A DNA stretch of 64,000 nt, from contig NZ_WOCA01000012.1 of assembly GCF_009728145.1 (NCBI RefSeq), forward strand, positions 1 through 64,000, written 5' to 3'. Source of the DNA: Ornithinibacillus caprae (GTDB lineage: Bacteria > Bacillota > Bacilli > Bacillales > Amphibacillaceae). The notes below the pieces were generated by a model, which saw only the letters and a list, made by a program, of their open reading frames with translations, was not told the origin of the DNA and did no database searches. The translations under genes and the position numbers were made by a program. Positions 28,902 through 42,131 of this stretch are shown one piece after another (position 1 is the stretch's first letter; each line of letters opens with the position of its first letter).

Positions 28902-29669
28902 ATGAGAATTAAAGATGAGGTTATACAATCTTTCTCTAAAAACCGGGAAGCCTATGTAACAAGTAGTACACATTCCAAAGGAAAGGACTTAAGTCAATTA
29001 ATCGAATGGATACAACCAAAACCAAATATGATGGTATTAGATATTGCAACTGGTGGAGGTCATGTTGCAAAATCCGTATCTGAACATGTCCATACTGTTT
29101 TTGCTACCGATATTACAAAGCAGATGCTGGAAACTGCCTCAAAGTATCTAACAAATTACGATAACATTCATTACATTGTCGCGGATGCAGAAAATCTACC
29201 GTTCCTTGATCACACCTTTGATATTGTCACCTGTCGTATAGCTGCCCATCATTTTCCGAATCCAGCTAAATTTATGCAAGAAACTGCCCGTGTATTAAAA
29301 CTTGGAGGAGTATTCTTGTTCATAGATAATGTTGCACCAGAAAAAGAGAAGTATGATACATTTATTAACCAGTTAGAAAAAATGCGTGATTATAGCCATG
29401 TTCGTTCACTTAGAATCTCGGAATGGATGAAGCTGTTTCATAAACATCAATTTACAGTCGTAAAACAAGAAAAAAAGAAGAAAACCCTCCCTTATACGGA
29501 ATGGATCAATCGAACGCTAGACTCACAAAAAGATAAGGAGAATGTTAAAAACTTTATGCTACATGAAGCAAATGATATTCACTCGTACTTCCACATTGAA
29601 TCTAATGAAGAAGATATTCAATCATTTACAATTGATGAGTGGATGGTGTTATGTCAGAAAAAACAATAA
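28902..29669 (+). CDS. Class I SAM-dependent methyltransferase
   Basis: A 255-residue methyltransferase of the UbiE/YcgJ (Methyltransf_11) kind. Motif I is VLDIATGGGHVAKSV (about 46-60), the acidic loop is ATDITKQML, and motif IV is FDIVTCRIAAHHFPN. Substrate unknown. It starts with a good ribosome-binding site (GAGGGATGAATA) and is divergent from the LysR regulator. A second methyltransferase follows 16 nt downstream, suggesting a two-gene operon. Confidence 0.88.
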   Translation: MRIKDEVIQSFSKNREAYVTSSTHSKGKDLSQLIEWIQPKPNMMVLDIATGGGHVAKSVSEHVHTVFATDITKQMLETASKYLTNYDNIHYIVADAENLPFLDHTFDIVTCRIAAHHFPNPAKFMQETARVLKLGGVFLFIDNVAPEKEKYDTFINQLEKMRDYSHVRSLRISEWMKLFHKHQFTVVKQEKKKKTLPYTEWINRTLDSQKDKENVKNFMLHEANDIHSYFHIESNEEDIQSFTIDEWMVLCQKKQ

Positions 29670-29685
29670 ATCGGAGTGTTATGTC

Positions 29686-30462
29686 ATGGGTATGAATTTT
29701 CATCATCAACAAAATAGAATAACCTATTCATCACGAACTGCCGACCCTTCTTGGAAATCAGCCATGCAACAACTAGTTTCTATAAATAATGTTTCTCGAG
29801 CAGCTGATATAGGATGTGGTGGGGGGATCTATTCTAAGGCATTATTAGATATGGGCATTCCTTCTGCTACAGCTATAGACTTTTCTGAAACCATTTTAGA
29901 AGGTGCTGAAGAGAATTGTAGAGAATACGATAATATATCATTTCATCACGGGGATGCTTATTCTACCGGCCTAAGCAGTAACCAATTTGAATTAGTACTT
30001 GAACGAGCATTAATCCATCATCTTTCTGATTTATCTTCTTGTTTCCAAGAAGCACATCGACTACTAAAGGATGGAGGAACCTTTATTATTCAGGATCGCA
30101 CACCGGAAGACTGTTTATTACCAGGTGATGAATCACATATTCGAGGATATATTTTTGACCTCTTTCCAAGATTATCAACAATAGAAATGAATCGTCGACA
30201 CGAGAGCAAAGAAGTTTTGGAAAAGCTTTTAGTAAATGGGTTTACAAGTATTCAAGAAGTACAGTTATGGGAAACAAGAAAAACGTATACTAATAAAAAG
30301 CAATTGCTCCAAGACCTACGAAAACGAACTGGAAGAAGTATTTTACATGAATTATCCGATCAAGAGTTAGAAGTCTTACTTAATCACGTTGGGCAAGCCA
30401 TATCAACAGATGGAGATATTATCGAAAAAGATCGGTGGACGATTTGGACAGCAGTTAAATAA
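29686..30462 (+). CDS. Class I SAM-dependent methyltransferase
   Basis: A 258-residue methyltransferase, MGMNFHHQQNRITYSSRTAD at the start. It has motif I AADIGCGGGIYSKAL (about 38-52), ATAIDFSETIL and FELVLERALIHHL. It is related to but distinct from its upstream neighbour. The start at 29686 follows GGAGTG by seven nt; the longer frame upstream only overlaps the preceding gene. Substrate unknown. It is followed by the 52-bp tandem array, not directly by a terminator. Confidence 0.87.
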   Translation: MGMNFHHQQNRITYSSRTADPSWKSAMQQLVSINNVSRAADIGCGGGIYSKALLDMGIPSATAIDFSETILEGAEENCREYDNISFHHGDAYSTGLSSNQFELVLERALIHHLSDLSSCFQEAHRLLKDGGTFIIQDRTPEDCLLPGDESHIRGYIFDLFPRLSTIEMNRRHESKEVLEKLLVNGFTSIQEVQLWETRKTYTNKKQLLQDLRKRTGRSILHELSDQELEVLLNHVGQAISTDGDIIEKDRWTIWTAVK

Positions 30463-30487
30463 TTCAAACGTGACGAATTCTCAACTT

Positions 30488-30873
30488 TGTTTGTGGGACT
30501 CATGGCTACTGCTAGTATGAGTTACCGTTTTTTGATTTCTCTACTTCACTTGGGCACTCATCAACGCTTTGAGTTACCGTTTTTCATTTTCTCTGCTTCA
30601 CTTGGGCACTCATCAACGCTTTGAGTTACCGTTTTTTATTTTCTCTGCTTCATTTGGGCACTCATCACGGCTATGAGTTACCGTTTTTTGATTTCTCTAC
30701 TTCATTTGGACACTCATCAACGCTTTGAGTTACCTTTTTTCATTTTCTCTGCTTCATTTGGGCACTCATCAACGCTTTGAGTTACCTTTTTTCATTTTCT
30801 CTGCTTCATTTGGGCACTCATCAACGCTTTGAGTTACCGTTTTTCATTTTCTCTGCTTCATTTGGGCACTCAT
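30488..30873. repeat. 52-bp tandem repeat array of terminator-like hairpins
   Basis: Seven full units and a partial one: the ACTCA core recurs at 30498, 30556, 30608, 30660, 30712, 30764, 30816 and 30868, exactly 52 bp apart after the first unit, which is 6 bp longer. Each unit has a small stem (ACTCA…TGAGT) followed by TACC and a T-run, then a pyrimidine-rich tail. The period is not a multiple of three, so it is not coding. It fills the gap between the convergent methyltransferase and pyrE genes. Confidence 0.95.
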
Positions 30874-30876
30874 GAT

Positions 30877-30924
30877 AATAATAAGAGGTGAAACTAAAAC
30901 TAATTGTTTACACCTCTTATTATT
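30877..30924. terminator. Bidirectional terminator at the end of the pyr operon
   Basis: A 14-bp perfect stem AATAATAAGAGGTG/CACCTCTTATTATT with a 20-nt loop lies nine nt past the pyrE stop and at the end of the tandem array. Confidence 0.85.
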
Positions 30925-30932
30925 CATTCCCA

Positions 30933-31530
30933 TTACAATTTTTCACGCCACGAAAGTAAATCAGTTTGTATTTCAGCTGTAATTTCTCCATCCTTAACCA
31001 TTGCGTCTAATAGTAAGTCAAAGCTTGTGATGGTTTGGAATGGAATGTTTACTGTAGCAAAGTTATCTATTGATTTTTTCATACCATAAGTAAAGATAGC
31101 GAAAACGCCAATGATCTCGGCGCCCTCGTCCTGCAATGCTTTTGCAGCATCTATAGACGAACCACCTGTTGAAATCAAATCTTCAATCACGATAACTTTT
31201 TGTCCGGCTTTAAATTCTCCTTCGATTAGATTTCCTTTGCCATGACCTTTTGGCTTAGAACGAACATATACCATTGGGAGATTAAGTCGGTCTGCTAACC
31301 ATGCTGCATGTGGAATACCAGCAGTCGCACATCCGGCAATAACATCTGGTTGATCATCCAATGCTTCTAACATTTCAATGAACGCATTTGTAATTTTTTG
31401 ACGTACTTCAGGATGACTCATCGTCAATCTGTTATCACAATATATTGGTGTTTTAATTCCAGATGTCCATGTAAAGTAATGTTCTGGATTAATTTGTACT
31501 GCTTTAATTGCTAATAAATCTCGCACTAAT

Positions 31531-31547
<17 letters not shown>
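30933..31547 (-). CDS. pyrE: Orotate phosphoribosyltransferase
   Basis: A 204-residue enzyme joining orotate and PRPP to give OMP. The PRPP-binding motif [14 protein letters not shown] occurs near residues 117-130, and the [13 protein letters not shown] flexible catalytic loop near 94-106. The second ATG (31547) is preferred because the first sits one base from GGGGG. It overlaps the pyrF 3' end by 17 nt. Last gene of the operon. Confidence 0.97.
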
Positions 31548-33915
<2,368 letters not shown>

Positions 33916-33916
<1 letters not shown>

Positions 33917-36900
33917 TAGACAACAACCTCTGGATTTGACATTGGTTTTGCACTAAATGTTGTTGAATCAATTACATTCAAAATGGCATTTGCAGTATCT
34001 AAGTTAGTGAGACACGCGATACCATGTTCAACCGATAATCGGCGAATCATGAACCCATCTGAACGTGGTTGTTTACCTGAAGTTAACGTATTAATAACAA
34101 ATTGTACTTGCCCTTTTTCAATAATGGATAATACGTTTGGTTCACTAGACCCAACCTTGGCAACTTCTGTAACAGGCATTCCTAAACCTCTCACAAGACG
34201 GGCAGTACCTTCTGTTGCATACAGTTGAAAACCTAATTGATGAAAACGTTCCGCTATTTCAAGCATCTCCTGTTTATCCTTATCTGCCACGGTTAATAAT
34301 ACAGCACCTTCATGTGGTATGGATAATCCGGATGCGATTAACCCCTTATATAAAGCTTTTTCTAATGTTTTGTCATACCCGATCGCTTCCCCTGTAGATT
34401 TCATCTCGGGTCCTAAAATCGTATCCACACTGCGTAGCTTCTCAAAGGAAAATACAGGTACTTTGACCGAAACTTGACTATCCTCTGGTAGAATCCCAGA
34501 GTCATAGCCTAAATCAGCCAGCTTTGTGCCTAATATACACTTTGTAGCAAGTTTAGCCATCGTTACTCCGGTAATTTTACTTAAAAATGGTATCGTTCTA
34601 CTAGCTCTTGGATTTACTTCAAGTACATAAACATTATCATCATAAACAATAAACTGAATATTGATCAGTCCTTTTAGCTGAAGTGCCTCCGCTATTTTTA
34701 ATGATGCATCCTTACATTTTTGCTTAATTGTTTCAGAAATTCGTTGTGGTGGATAAACAGCAATCGAATCACCCGAGTGTACACCAGAACGTTCGATATG
34801 TTCCATTATTCCCGGAATGATCGTTGTTTCTCCATCACTAATTGCATCAACCTCTACTTCGATTCCAGTAATGTACTTATCAATTAAAATAGGATGTTCA
34901 TTCGATAAATTTGTTGTTTTCTCCAAATATGTCTGTAATTCCTCGTTACTATAAACGATCTCCATTCTGCTTCCACCGATAACATATGATGGTCGTACTA
35001 GAACGGGATAACCAATGTCGTTTGCTACTTTCATAGCATTATCCAGTTTTAATACTGCTTTACCCTTAGGTCGTAACAAATTTAATTCATCGAGTAATAG
35101 TTCAAATTTATCTCGATCCTCTGCACGGTCAATTGCTTCTAAATTCGTCCCTAAGATAGTTACACCACGGCGTTCCAGCCCAGCTGCTAAATTAATGGCT
35201 GTCTGACCACCAAACTGTACGATAACGCCCTCTGGCTTCTCGAGTTCAATTACATGCATGACATCCTCTAGTGTCAATGGTTCAAAATACAATTTGTCTG
35301 AAATACTAAAATCTGTGGAAACCGTCTCCGGATTGTTATTCATGATGATTGCTTCATATCCCATTTCTTTAATAGCTAATACCGAATGGACAGTTGCATA
35401 ATCGAATTCAATCCCCTGCCCGATACGAATAGGTCCAGAGCCTAGAACAAGTACTTTTTTGCGATTAGATGATATAGATTCATTTTCATCTTCATACGTA
35501 CTATAAAAATAAGGGGTTTGTGATTCAAACTCTGCTGCACATGTATCAACCATCTTATAAACTGGTGAAATATCTTCCTTCATGCGGAACGTATATACGT
35601 CATCAATACTTACATTCCAAATTCTAGCTACTTGGGAATCGGAAAATCCTTTTTCTTTAGCTATTTTAAGTAGCTGGGCTGAATGTTTATGTTGCTTTAA
35701 CTCATTTTCTAATTCGATAAGTTTTTGCAATTTGATCAGGAAAAACCGGTCAATCTTCGTTACTTCAAATAGGTCATCAATTGACATGTTGCGTCGAAGC
35801 ATCTCTGCAAGTACAAAAATCCGCTCATCATCCGCTTTTTCCAGTCGATGAATAAGTTGTTCATCTTCTACCATTTCAAGAGATTTTAGCCACATATCTT
35901 CTGTTCCTATATCAAGGGAGCGAACCCCTTTTAAAATGGATTCTTCAAACGTTCGACCAATCGCCATGATTTCGCCAGTTGCTTTCATCTGGGTTCCAAG
36001 TTTCCGATCACCAGTAACGAACTTATCAAATGGGAAACGAGGAATTTTGGTAACCACATAATCTAATGCTGGTTCAAACATCGCATAGGTTGTACCTGTT
36101 ATTGGATTGACGATTTCATCTAATGTTAATCCAACAGCAATTTTTGCGGCCATTTTTGCAATCGGATAACCAGTAGCTTTAGATGCCAGTGCTGATGAAC
36201 GACTAACACGTGGATTCACCTCAATGATATAATAATCAAAGCTAGTCGGGTCGAGGGCTAACTGAACATTACAACCACCTTCGATTTTTAATGCGCGTAT
36301 TATTTTTAATGATGCATTTCGTAGCATTTGATATTCACGGTCGCTTAATGTTTGAGATGGTGCAACGACTATGGAATCACCCGTATGAATTCCTACTGGA
36401 TCCACATTTTCCATGTTACATACAACTATTGCTTGGTCATTTTGATCGCGCATTACTTCATACTCAATTTCTTTAAACCCTGCTATATTTCGTTCAATTA
36501 AACATTGATTTACAGGAGATAATGCTAATCCGTTTCTAGTTATTTCACGAAGTTCCCTCTCGTTATAGCACATCCCACCACCAGTTCCTCCTAGGGTGTA
36601 TGCTGGCCGAACAATGAGTGGATAACCAATTTCTCCGGCAAAGTCAATTGCCTCGTTTACAGAATGAACAATCTGACTTTCAGGTACTGGTTCATTAATT
36701 TCCTGCATCAATGAGCGGAATTTCTCACGGTCTTCTGCTTTTTGAATAGCTTCCAATGATGTTCCTAATAAGGTTACATCGTTTTCTCCTAAAATACCGG
36801 TTTGCTCCAAAGCAACAGCTAAGTTCAATCCAGTTTGACCACCAAGTGTTGGAAGTAATGCATCAGGCTGTTCCTTACGAATAATCTTGGTTAAAAACTC

Positions 36901-37113
36901 TACCGTTAATGGTTCCATATACACTTTATCTGCAACTGTTTGGTCAGTCATAATTGTTGCTGGATTTGAGTTAGCTAAAATAACAGTAAATCCTTCTTCA
37001 CGAAGTGCTTGACATGCTTGTGTGCCAGAATAGTCAAACTCAGCTGCTTGACCAATAACAATTGGTCCTGATCCAATAACTAGAATTTTCTCGATGTCAG
37101 TACGTTTAGGCAT
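33916..37113 (-). CDS. pyrAB: Carbamoyl-phosphate synthase large subunit (pyrimidine-specific)
   Basis: A 1065-residue synthetase with two homologous ATP-grasp halves: [22 protein letters not shown] at the start and [20 protein letters not shown] near 550. Glycine loops [12 protein letters not shown] and [12 protein letters not shown] are present, plus a C-terminal MGS-like allosteric domain (after about 935). The start at 37113 (MPKRTDIEK) follows GAGGAGATC; five residues upstream are not conserved. It overlaps pyrAA by eight nt. Confidence 0.97.
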
Positions 37114-38209
37114 ATATGATCTCCTCACTTCGTTTTTGATAGTTTTTAATCATAGTTAAAAAATCATCAAATAAATAATTCGTATCTTCTGGTCCCGGCG
37201 AGCTTTCAGGATGGTATTGTACTGAAAAAGCTGGATACGTTAGATGTCTAATTCCTTCAACGGTTTGATCATTAAGGGCTACTTGCGTTAATTGCAATCC
37301 TGTGTTTGCTAATGACTGTTTTACAACTGCATATCCATGATTTTGTGATGTTAAATACGTTTTTCCATTTTCTAAATCTTTCACAGGATGATTTCCACCA
37401 CGATGGCCAAACTTTAACTTTTCCGTTTCCGCTCCACAGGCAAGTGCTAAAAGCTGATGCCCAAGACAAATGCCAAAAATCGGTATCGTACCTATCACTT
37501 CTTTAATCATTTCTATTGCTTCTGGAACATCTTTTGGATCCCCTGGTCCATTCGTTAACATAATGCCATCCGGCTTTAGACGTAAAATATTCTCAGCTCC
37601 GTAGTTATACGGAACAACTGTTACATGGGAATTTCGTTTCGTTAACTCACGAAGAATTCCGTGCTTCATTCCAAAATCAACTAGTACAATTCGTAATCCT
37701 CTACCAGGAACAATATATGGCTTAACCGTTGATGTTTGTTTTACTTGGTCATTTCTTAACGGAGTCTGTTTTAGTTTCTGAAGAATAGAATCTAATGGTT
37801 GATCCGAATTGGTAATGTATCCTTTCATCGTCCCGTAGTTACGTATAATTCTTGTAAGTTTTCTTGTATCTATGCCAGAAAGTCCCGGTATATCATGTGC
37901 TCTTAAAAAGTTATCTAAATTTTCATCACTTCGGAAATTAGATGGATACTCACTCATTTCACGCACAATTAGTCCGTTAATAAATGGAGCAACCGTCTCA
38001 AAATCATCACGATTGACTCCGTAGTTTCCAATTAACGGATACGTAAGTGTTACAATCTGACCACAATAGGAAGGGTCCGTAATAATTTCCTGATATCCAG
38101 TCATACTTGTATTAAATACCACTTCCCCACTAATACTTCGATCACTGCCAAATCCATCCCCGACAAAAATTGTTCCATCTTCTAGCACTAATTGACGTTT
38201 AAATAACAT
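37106..38209 (-). CDS. pyrAA: Carbamoyl-phosphate synthase small subunit (pyrimidine-specific)
   Basis: A 367-residue glutamine amidotransferase subunit that feeds ammonia to PyrAB. The N-terminal domain has [19 protein letters not shown]. The class I amidotransferase triad is the cysteine in FGICLGHQ plus the His and Glu in YHPESSPGP. The start at 38209 ([12 protein letters not shown]) is supported by GAGGAGTGTCC. It overlaps pyrC and pyrAB. Its place inside the pyr operon marks it as the pyrimidine-specific isoform rather than the arginine one. Confidence 0.97.
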   Translation of the reverse strand: MLFKRQLVLEDGTIFVGDGFGSDRSISGEVVFNTSMTGYQEIITDPSYCGQIVTLTYPLIGNYGVNRDDFETVAPFINGLIVREMSEYPSNFRSDENLDNFLRAHDIPGLSGIDTRKLTRIIRNYGTMKGYITNSDQPLDSILQKLKQTPLRNDQVKQTSTVKPYIVPGRGLRIVLVDFGMKHGILRELTKRNSHVTVVPYNYGAENILRLKPDGIMLTNGPGDPKDVPEAIEMIKEVIGTIPIFGICLGHQLLALACGAETEKLKFGHRGGNHPVKDLENGKTYLTSQNHGYAVVKQSLANTGLQLTQVALNDQTVEGIRHLTYPAFSVQYHPESSPGPEDTNYLFDDFLTMIKNYQKRSEEIIYA

Positions 38210-39491
38210 GTGGACACTCCTCATAGACGATTTTCCCTTCCACTATCGTAACGACTGGTAAACCTGAAACTTCCCAGTTATGAAAAGGGGTATTTTTTCC
38301 TTTTGAATAAAATGAATTTTTATCAAGTTTGATACCACCGGTTAGGTCTACTAAGGTTAAATCAGCAATTTCTCCTTCTGCTAATCTTCCATATGGTAAA
38401 TTAAATACCGTTGCAGGTTTAATAGTTAACCAATCTACTAATTGATTTAATGTCACTTTTCCTGGTTCTACGAGATACGTATAAAGTAATGAAAAGGCTG
38501 TTTCTAGTCCAACAATACCAAATGGAGCATCATGCATTCCTACTTCTTTTTCACCTTCTGTATGTGGTGCATGATCGGTTGCAATAAAATCAATGGTTCC
38601 ATCGAGTAATCCTTCTAATAATGCTTCTTGATCCGCTTTACTCCGTAATGGTGGGTTCATTTTATAATTGGCATTGTTCTCAGTAATAAACTCTTCATTT
38701 AACAGTAAATGATGTGGCGTTACTTCAGCTGTTACGTGAATCCCTGCTTTTTTTGCATCCCTTATTACACGCACAGATTCCTTCGTACTTACGTGACATA
38801 CATGGTAATGGCACCCTGCTGCTTCAGCCAGTAGAACATCTCTAGCAATTTGTACTGATTCACTAAGTGATGGAATTCCTGGTAAATTTAATCGTTTACT
38901 TACTTCACCGTCATGGACGACTCCACCATATACGATAGAATTATCTTCACAATGAGCCACGATTGCTTTGTTACATGCGGCCGCTTCTTTCATAGCTCGC
39001 AACATGTGATCAGCAGTTTGAATACCTACCCCATCATCTGTAAAAGCAAAAACTTGATCAATTTCAGCAATTTCTTTAATATGAGTAAGTTCTTCTCCTT
39101 TTAAGTTCTTCGTAATGGAAGCATAAGGTAGTACTCGAACTACTGCATTTTCTTTAATTTTTTCTAATAAATGACGTACCTTTTCTGGTTGGTCCGGAAC
39201 TGGATTGGTATTTGGCATTGCGCACACTGTAGTAAATCCTCCACGAGCAGCTGCTTTCGTTCCAGTGACGATTGTTTCTTTATGTTCACCACCTGGTTCA
39301 CGCAAATGGATATGAACGTCTATAAACCCTGGTAGTACCAATAATTTATCATTTCCATCTATAACCTGATCTACCAAATTCGTAATAGATGAACTAATTT
39401 CTTTTACCTTTCCTTCTTCAATCAACACATCGCATGATTCCATTTTTTCATTTGGTAATAAACGTTTAACATTTTTCAAGAGTATATTCAT
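38199..39491 (-). CDS. pyrC: Dihydroorotase
   Basis: A 430-residue class I dihydroorotase, an amidohydrolase cyclising carbamoyl aspartate. Zinc ligands appear in DVHIHLREPGGEHKE (about 59-73), HCEDN, HVCHVSTKES and IATDHAPHT. It overlaps pyrB by 26 nt and pyrAA by 11 nt. Length is typical for Bacillus PyrC. Confidence 0.97.
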   Translation of the reverse strand: MNILLKNVKRLLPNEKMESCDVLIEEGKVKEISSSITNLVDQVIDGNDKLLVLPGFIDVHIHLREPGGEHKETIVTGTKAAARGGFTTVCAMPNTNPVPDQPEKVRHLLEKIKENAVVRVLPYASITKNLKGEELTHIKEIAEIDQVFAFTDDGVGIQTADHMLRAMKEAAACNKAIVAHCEDNSIVYGGVVHDGEVSKRLNLPGIPSLSESVQIARDVLLAEAAGCHYHVCHVSTKESVRVIRDAKKAGIHVTAEVTPHHLLLNEEFITENNANYKMNPPLRSKADQEALLEGLLDGTIDFIATDHAPHTEGEKEVGMHDAPFGIVGLETAFSLLYTYLVEPGKVTLNQLVDWLTIKPATVFNLPYGRLAEGEIADLTLVDLTGGIKLDKNSFYSKGKNTPFHNWEVSGLPVVTIVEGKIVYEECPHVI

Positions 39492-40371
39492 TTGTAATCC
39501 CCCATTCGTTTAACATAAGTGCTATGATTGCCATTCTGATATAAACCCCGTTGTTCATTTGTTTAAAGATTCTGGAGCGATCACATTCTACTAAATCAGA
39601 ATCGATCTCTACTCCTCGGTTAACTGGGGCAGGATGTAAGATAATGGCATGTTGTTTCATCTCTTTCTCACGATCCTTTGTTAAACCGAATTTGGTTAGA
39701 TAATTGGTTGTGGTCAACTGATGCTCATGTCTCTCATGTTGAATTCTTAAAAGCATCACAACATCACATATCCTAGCTGCTTCATCCATTGAAATATAAG
39801 GAAAATCCAGTTCTTCATCTACGTAGCCTGGAGCCGCACTTAAGTAAACCTTTGCCCCTAATCGTTGTAAAGCAAATGCATTTGATTTTGCAACTCTACT
39901 ATGTTTAATATCCCCGACGATCACGATTTGTAAATCTTCAAACCTGCCAAATTCTTGGTAAATCGTTAGCAAATCTAGCAAACATTGTGTTGGGTGTTCT
40001 GCTTTTCCAGCTCCTGCATTAATGATCGGAACAGAGACTTTCTGATCCAATTGTTGGAACCAGTCATCCGCTTCATGACGAATCACTATGAGATCAGCTC
40101 CAATTGCCTCAAAAGTTTTAGCAGTATCATATAATGATTCCCCTTTTCTAACACTGGATGCTTCTACATGAAAATCGAGTATATCCATCCCTAACTTTCG
40201 TTCTGCAACAGCAAAGCTCATTTTGGTTCTCGTACTATTCTCAAAAAATAAATTTGCAGCAAAAAGCTTTTCCTTGAGTGGAATTCTTCCCATACGATAT
40301 GCTTCAGCAAGGTCCAAACAATCATATATTTCTTGATTGGTTAATTGAGTGAGCGAAATAAAATGTCTCAT
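39466..40371 (-). CDS. pyrB: Aspartate carbamoyltransferase catalytic subunit
   Basis: A 301-residue ATCase. The carbamoyl-phosphate loop is FENSTRTKMSF (about 43-53), followed by VRKGESLYDT, HPTQCLLDL and the aspartate-domain HPAPVNRGVEID. No regulatory PyrI is present, as in other Bacillus. It follows pyrR across the second PyrR attenuator; the pyrP uracil permease that usually separates them is missing. Confidence 0.97.
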   Translation of the reverse strand: MRHFISLTQLTNQEIYDCLDLAEAYRMGRIPLKEKLFAANLFFENSTRTKMSFAVAERKLGMDILDFHVEASSVRKGESLYDTAKTFEAIGADLIVIRHEADDWFQQLDQKVSVPIINAGAGKAEHPTQCLLDLLTIYQEFGRFEDLQIVIVGDIKHSRVAKSNAFALQRLGAKVYLSAAPGYVDEELDFPYISMDEAARICDVVMLLRIQHERHEHQLTTTNYLTKFGLTKDREKEMKQHAIILHPAPVNRGVEIDSDLVECDRSRIFKQMNNGVYIRMAIIALMLNEWGITNEYTLEKC

Positions 40372-40404
40372 AATACCCTCCTAATCACGTTAATTTTTGC
40401 TATA

Positions 40405-40512
40405 AAAAAACCTCTTTGCGGTTTTTGGTCGCAAAGAGGTATACGTGTAGTGTGGATACACGTCTTCCATACGACCTTGTAAACCTCTCTGGATTTACGT
40501 TAAAGGTCTCGC
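40405..40512 (-). promoter_or_regulatory. PyrR-dependent attenuator between pyrR and pyrB
   Basis: On the minus strand the PyrR-binding loop (40477-40510) reads CCTTTAACGTAAATCCAGAG followed by AGGTTT, the classical anti-antiterminator consensus. It is followed by an antiterminator region and an intrinsic terminator with 11-bp stem ACCTCTTTGCG/CGCAAAGAGGT (40410-40440) and seven Us. UMP-bound PyrR should favour termination. Confidence 0.93.
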
Positions 40513-40515
40513 TAT

Positions 40516-41058
<543 letters not shown>

Positions 41059-41069
41059 TTAATCACCTC

Positions 41070-41190
41070 AGTAAGAAAAACCCTTTTTTCCATGAGGAAA
41101 AAAGGGTTTTGGATACACGTATCTCTAGTACGAGCATATTCCGTTTCCTTTTTAGCCTCACGGGACTATAATTAAAGGATCGCTATTCAT
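41070..41190 (-). promoter_or_regulatory. PyrR leader attenuator upstream of pyrR
   Basis: The minus strand carries CCTTTAATTATAGTCCCGTG then AGGCT (41150-41182), the PyrR-binding loop. An intrinsic terminator follows with arms AAAACCCTTTTTTCC/GGAAAAAAGGGTTTT (41076-41110). The binding loop starts only a few bases after the predicted transcription start. Confidence 0.93.
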
Positions 41191-41197
41191 TTCATTT

Positions 41198-41226
41198 ATT
41201 ATTTCAAACAACTAGAAATCTGTCAA
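41198..41226 (-). promoter_or_regulatory. Promoter of the pyr operon
   Basis: Perfect -35 TTGACA (41221-41226), 17-nt spacer and -10 AATAAT (41198-41203). The -35 box overlaps the TGA stop codon of the upstream pseudouridine synthase gene. The PyrR-binding loop begins right after the expected start site. Confidence 0.75.
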
Positions 41227-42131
41227 TACATTTTTTCAATCGTAGAAAGAACTTCTTGAAAATAAGTTGGTAGTTCTGCTTCAAAACGAAGCTGTTCTCC
41301 AGTGGTGGGATGTGTAAATCCAAGAACTTTGGCATGTAAAACTTGTCCTTTAGTGTCCATGGTTTTTCTTGGACCATATTTAGGGTCCCCTACCAATGGA
41401 AACCCAATATATCTCATGTGTACACGAATTTGATGTGTTCTTCCCGTTTCCAGTTGACACTCAATATGTGTAAAATCTTTAAATCGTTTAAGCACCTGGA
41501 AATGGGTAACTGCATTTTTTCCATTTTCTACAATTCCCATTCGCTGTCTATCTTTAGGGTCCCTTCCAATAGGTGCATCAATCATACCAGTATCATGATC
41601 AATGACACCATGTACAACTGCTTCATACTTTCTTTCAATATCTTTAGAAGCAAGCTGTTCTGCTAAACTTGCATGTGCTTTATCATTCTTTGCAACAACT
41701 AATAAGCCACTTGTATCTTTATCAATTCGATGAACAATTCCAGGGCGCTCTACTCCATTAATTCCAGAGAGGTCATTACAATGATGAAGTAGAGCATTTA
41801 CCAATGTTCCACCTTGATGTCCTGCTGAAGGATGTACAACCATCCCCTTTGGTTTATTCACTACTAACAAATCAGGATCTTCATACACGATATCTAATGG
41901 GATATTTTCTGCTTCAACAGCTAATGGCTTTACTTCAGGAATAGTCCACCGAACTACATCTCCAACCTGACACTTATAATTCGCTTTCACTACTTGATCA
42001 TTTACCGTAACCAAATCCTCATTGATCCATGCTTGAACCTGTGACCTGGATTGATCCGGATTAATCATAGCCATTAGTTTATCAATTCTAGTTTTTCCTT
42101 CTGATTCTGTAACAACATGCTCTAAAGTCAT
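41223..42131 (-). CDS. ylyB: RluD-type pseudouridine synthase (YlyB)
   Basis: A 302-residue RluA/RluD-family pseudouridine synthase acting on 23S rRNA. An N-terminal S4 RNA-binding domain (about 12-75) precedes the catalytic domain with GIVHRIDKDTSGLLVVAK, which holds the active Asp, and the ECQLETGRTHQIRVH motif. It starts one base after the lspA stop, the conserved lspA-ylyB pair. Its stop codon is part of the pyr promoter. Confidence 0.94.
   Translation of the reverse strand: MTLEHVVTESEGKTRIDKLMAMINPDQSRSQVQAWINEDLVTVNDQVVKANYKCQVGDVVRWTIPEVKPLAVEAENIPLDIVYEDPDLLVVNKPKGMVVHPSAGHQGGTLVNALLHHCNDLSGINGVERPGIVHRIDKDTSGLLVVAKNDKAHASLAEQLASKDIERKYEAVVHGVIDHDTGMIDAPIGRDPKDRQRMGIVENGKNAVTHFQVLKRFKDFTHIECQLETGRTHQIRVHMRYIGFPLVGDPKYGPRKTMDTKGQVLHAKVLGFTHPTTGEQLRFEAELPTYFQEVLSTIEKMY

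Noticed and set aside
30488-30873. CRISPR-like array
   Set aside because: Units are directly contiguous with no variable spacers, and no cas genes are present.
37272-37506. Short frames on both strands inside pyrAA
   Set aside because: They lie wholly within the conserved amidotransferase coding sequence.
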